From Pyrus communis (taxonomy: Eukaryota; Streptophyta; Magnoliopsida; Rosales; Rosaceae): DNA of 64,000 bases. Where the stretch lies: the NCBI RefSeq assembly GCF_963583255.1, contig NC_084803.1:5576121-5640120 (forward strand), in the 5' to 3' direction. Positions 60,574-64,000 of the stretch are shown one piece after another (positions within the stretch are counted from its first letter, which is position 1; each line of letters begins with the position of its first letter). The position numbers were made by a program, and so were the translations under genes. Under the pieces are notes generated by a model. That model was given only the letters and a program-made list of their open reading frames with translations, made no database searches and was not told the origin of the DNA.

Positions 60574-60800
60574 ATGAATAGAGACAGGGAAGCAAATAAC
60601 ACAAGATGTACGTGGTTGACCCAGATTGGCTACGTCCACGGAGTAGAGGAGTTCTCATTAGTTGTGAAGGGTTTACACAAATTCATAGGTTCAAGCTCTC
60701 TTTTAGTGAGTTCTAGTGAATAGTTTAGTACAAATGACATTATGTATTATTGTGGGAGAATGATCCCCTTTTATAGAAGAAAGTTTCTACCTTTGTTCTG

Positions 60801-60900
60801 ACATTGACACGTGTCATGTTGTGATTGATCTCTGATATCGACACGTGTCGTGCTGTGATTGGCTTTTGATACCGACATGTGTCGTGTTGTGATTGGCCTC
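60801..60900. repeat. Three 34-base tandem units carrying G-box palindromes
   Basis: GACACGTGTC at 60806 and 60840 and the variant GACATGTGTC at 60874 recur with a 34-base period, each followed by a GTTGTGATTG-like segment. Confidence 0.8.
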
Positions 60901-62164
60901 CTGGTTGGAGGAAAAGTCTTGTGGGTCCTTGACGGTATGCTGTTGACTGGTGCTTAGTAGTTTCGGGATTGGTCAAGTATGGTACAAACAGTGCTCCCCT
61001 AAGTTCCCGAGTGAGGGAAGCTCCTCGGTTGGGGACTTGCAAGATCCAAGCCATTGAGTAATCATGAAACTTCTAAGTACCGAAGTGTGGTGTCGCCTTC
61101 ACTTGCCTTCTCTGTCCTGTAAGTAGATGTGGCATCTTCTCTTGGAAATACTTTTTCTTCATCCAGGAGTGGTATCTTTAGTTGGCGTTGACACACAAGG
61201 TAATGTATCATTTTCATTTGAAGCTTACTTGTAGTTTCGGGTTTGGTCAAGTGCGATACAAACCATATAGTAGGAGTCCCCCAAGTCTCTAAGCGAGGAG
61301 ATCTGCCGAAGGAGGTGACAGGCAAGGTAAGCAATCAGGGTTCCAAGCAATTAGTCTCAGATCGGTAAGTTAATCTTGGGTTCCGGCTGATTGTACTCAT
61401 TCTCTCTGTCTCTCATTCAGCAACAAGGATAAAGAGAAGAAACAGGGAGAAGAGATGATATGAGGTATTCTTGTTTTTGGAGAAGACGGACGAATCGGCA
61501 CGTGCTTTGTTGTACTTGACTTTCCACATGTGTATTCTTGAACTGGGCTTGAGGGTTTTCTGGTTTCCTCCAAAGGAGTGAGCCAACTCCAGAATTTGAG
61601 GGTCAAAACAAGTCCGTCAAACCTGGAGTATGTTTGATCCTGATGATATGGGATACTTTTGCTGTTTGATAAAGTAGTAGATGTGGTATGGAGAAGCTTT
61701 GTTCTTCGACAACGGTGTTGGCAAATGGCTGTTGAGGCTTCTCGATCTCTTCAATTAGAGCAATGATGTCGAGCCTGGATTTTTTATTTTGTTGAAGTTT
61801 GCATGTTGAAACTTCGTGGGTGGACCCTGTAGGTTGAAGTAGTGCTCCCTTAATTTCTTGAGTGAGGAAAACTTCTCGGTTGGGGACTTGAAAAATCCAA
61901 GGCATTGAGTAGTCGCAAAATTTCTGAGTACCAAGGTGTAGTGGTATATGGTAGGAGTCCCCCAAGTCTTTGGTCGAAAGAGTTGACGAATGAGGTGTCT
62001 TGCTAGTAGGCAATTTTCCAAACAAAACTTCACCATTTTCCTTTCTAAGTGGTTGCCCAAAATTCCTCCTTCATATATATTTGGTATGAAAGTTGTTAGG
62101 CCCAAAGAAGGGGAGGCCTAGGCTCATTTCTTTCTTTCCTTTTTTTTTTTTTTTTTTTTTAATG

Positions 62165-63075
62165 GGTGAAGCTTTGTAGGTGAAGCTTTTGTGTTGAAGC
62201 TTTTGTATTGAAGCTTTGTGGGTGAAGCTTTGGTGTTGAAGCTTTTGTGTTGAAGCTTGTAGGTGAAGCTTTGTAGGTGAAGCTTTTGTGTTGAGGCTTT
62301 GTAGGTGAAGCTTTTGTGTTGAAGCTTTGTAGGTGAAGCTTTTGTGTTGAAGCTTTGTAGGTGAAGCTTTTGTGTTGAGGCTTTGTAGGTGAAGCTTTTG
62401 TGTTGAAGCTTTGTAGTTGAAGCTTTTATGTTGAAGCTTTTGTGTTGAAGCTTTTGTATTGAAGCTTTGTTGGGCACCATAACTTGATTTTTCTTCACAC
62501 TATCTTGATCAAGAGTGTGTGAAGCTTTTGAGAATTGTAGTTGCTCTCCATTAATGAAGCTTTGTAGGTGAAGCTTTTGTGTTGAGGCTTTGTAGGTGAA
62601 GCTTTTGTTTTGAAGCTTTGCAGGTGAAGCTTTTGTGTTGAGGCTTTGTAGGTGAAGCTTTTGTGTTGAAGCTTTGTAGGTGAAACTTTTGTGTTGAAGC
62701 TTTGTAGGTGAAGCTTTTGTGTTGAAACTTTGTAGGTGAAGTTTTTGTGTTGAAGTTTTGTTGGTGAAACTTTTGTGTTGAAGCTTTGTAGGTGAAGCTT
62801 TCGTGTTGAAGCTTTGTAGGTGAAGCTTTTGTGTTGAAGCTTTATAGGTGAAGCTCTTGTGTTGAAACTTTGTAGGTGAAACTTTTGTGTTGAAGCTTTG
62901 TAGGTGAAACTTTTGTGTTGAAGCTTTGTTGGACACCATAAATTGGTTTTGCTTCACACTATCTTGATCAAGAGTGTGTGAAGCTTTTGAGAATTATAGT
63001 TGCTCTCCATTGATGAAGCTTTGTTTGATGTTGAAGCTTTGTTTGATGTTGAAACTTTGTAAGTGAAGCTTTTGT
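62165..63075. repeat. Minisatellite of GAAGCTTTTGTGTT / GAAGCTTTGTAGGT units
   Basis: Dozens of units of 27-29 bases alternate TGAAGCTTTTGTGT and TGAAGCTTTGTAGG, with single-base variants (GAGGCTTT, GAAACTTT). The array keeps an open frame of 277 codons on the minus strand (repeating KASTQKLHLQSF), which follows from unit lengths of 27 and the lack of stops rather than from a real gene. HindIII-type AAGCTT sites recur in most units. Confidence 0.9.
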
Positions 63076-63450
63076 GTTGAAGCTTTGTTGGGCACCATAA
63101 ATTGATTTTGCTTCACACTATCTTGATCAAGAGTGTGTGAAGCTTTTGAGAATTGTTGTTGGCCTTCACTTGTTGAAGCTTTTGTTGGCACCATAAATTG
63201 ATTTTGCTTCACACTATCTTGATCAAGAGTGTGTGAGGCTTTTGACATTTGTAGTTGCTTTTCACTTGTTGAAGCTTTTGTTGGCACCACAAGTTGGTTT
63301 TGCTTCACACTATCTTGATCAAGAGTGTGTGAGGCTTTTGAGAATTGTTGTTGCCCTTCACTTGTTGAAGCTTTTGTTGGCACCATAAGTTGGTTTTGCT
63401 TCACACTATCTTGATCAAGAGTGTGTGAAGCTTTTGAGAGTTGTAGTTAC
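62470..63450. repeat. Higher-order repeat with CTTGATCAAG palindrome
   Basis: The block CTTCACACTATCTTGATCAA followed by GAGTGTGTGA recurs at about 62493, 62953, 63111, 63207, 63302 and 63398, and in weaker form near 63707. The last four full copies are spaced about 95 bases. Each block can form a hairpin (CACAC, CTTGATCAAG, GTGTG). Confidence 0.8.
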
Positions 63451-64000
63451 CCTCCATTTGTTGAAGTTGTTGAATTTCCCAATTTCTTTTTTTTTTTATT
63501 TTTTTTATATTTTTTGTTGGGAAAATTAGAAATTTGAAAATGTAGGAGAGACAACATATACAAATTTTGTGGAAGAGAATATACAAATTTTGTGGAAGAG
63601 AAACAACATATACAAATTTTGCTTCCACACTGTTGAGTAAGAGATTGTGATGCAAGCCACACCTTGTAGTAGTCGAAGGTTTGGATGAACCATATAAATT
63701 GAATTTGCTTCGAACAGTCTTGATCAAGAGTGTGTAAAGCTTTCTATGAGTTGTAGTGTTTGCATTGTTATAGAGGAGAAATGTCTGAAGCAGATGTAAG
63801 AGGGCTGAAGAGTTTGATCTTCGTATACCATGCACTGAAGCCGTTGTTGGCTTGCAATAAGACTTTGTTGTTGACTATAACTCTTGTTAGGCATAAGTGC
63901 TCCCCTGGTTGAGTTGTAAAGCTTGAGGGTTTTTTATTATTTGTGAATACTAGGAGTTCACATGTACAAGTTATACCACTCGTCTTCTGGTTGGTGTAAT

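Larger units (their letters stand above)
60574..64000. mobile_element. Large non-coding retroelement-like repeat, open at the right edge
   Basis: From about 60574 (ATAGAGACAGGGAAGCAAAT) to the window end the base mix changes to G/T-rich on the plus strand, without any domain-bearing frame. It contains duplicated modules: CGGTTGGGGACTTGCAAGAT at 61027 and a similar copy at 61877; GTAGGAGTCCCCCAAGTCT at 61269 and 61952. It also holds two tandem arrays listed separately. It resembles the abundant non-autonomous LTR-type repeats of Rosaceae, an inference from memory. Neither end could be defined by LTRs. Confidence 0.5.

Noticed and set aside
62124..62957. 277-codon minus-strand frame as a protein gene
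   Set aside because: It is the translation of a short tandem repeat array; no start context, domain or unique sequence.
62165..63450. CRISPR array
   Set aside because: Plant nuclear DNA; the spacers are themselves repeated and there are no cas genes.
62994..63835. 136- and 144-codon minus-strand frames as genes
   Set aside because: Both fall in the same repeat arrays and read the same repeated peptide blocks.

Overview
This window is nuclear DNA from a flowering plant. Eight protein-coding genes can be reconstructed exon by exon. All have plant-type products: a class I GATA factor, strigolactone CCD8, plant NUP85 and a DUF810/Munc13-like protein. Introns are short and AT-rich, and the space between genes is filled with MITEs, SINEs, TRIMs and decayed LTR elements. 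The repeat types (Cassandra and a second TRIM, several dispersed motifs, the 60.6-64 kb repeat) look like those of a woody Rosaceae such as Malus, Pyrus or Prunus. That assignment rests on recall, not on a search.

Layout. 1-6.0 kb is a MITE/SINE-rich intergenic region. 6.27-7.64 kb (+) is a two-exon GATA transcription factor. 8.54-8.88 kb is a complete TRIM with a GTTTG target duplication. 14.57-15.00 kb (-) is a small NFD6-like organellar protein. 16.31-19.01 kb (-) is an eight-exon membrane-anchored peptidyl-tRNA hydrolase 2. 20.65-21.40 kb (+) is an intronless SWIM+RING protein. 22.66-25.12 kb (+) is an RCC1-repeat protein with an apparent U12-type intron. 26.02-31.33 kb (+) is an 18-exon NUP85. 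32.19-36.26 kb (-) is a five-exon Munc13-like/DUF810 protein with one GC-AG intron, convergent with NUP85. 39.57-40.65 kb (+) is an intronless F-box/LRR protein. 41.86-46.53 kb (-) is a six-exon CCD8 whose 2.1-kb first intron holds a ~700-bp fold-back element. From 46.5 kb to the end I find no gene, only nested transposons: two complete Cassandra TRIMs in opposite orientation, microsatellites, minisatellites, and a 3.4-kb repeat running off the right edge.

The genes are not an operon or a pathway cluster. They are independent housekeeping and regulatory loci: nuclear pore, vesicle traffic, ribosome rescue, ubiquitin ligases, a transcription factor and hormone synthesis. Exon junctions were checked by hand for splice dinucleotides, reading phase and family-like protein across each junction. 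UTR ends are mostly unknown. I found no clearly undescribed system. The most unusual items are the RCC1-gene intron with a perfect U12 donor but a GG 3' end, the fold-back in CCD8 intron 1, and the hairpin-rich repeat arrays at 55.7-56.3 and 62-63.5 kb.
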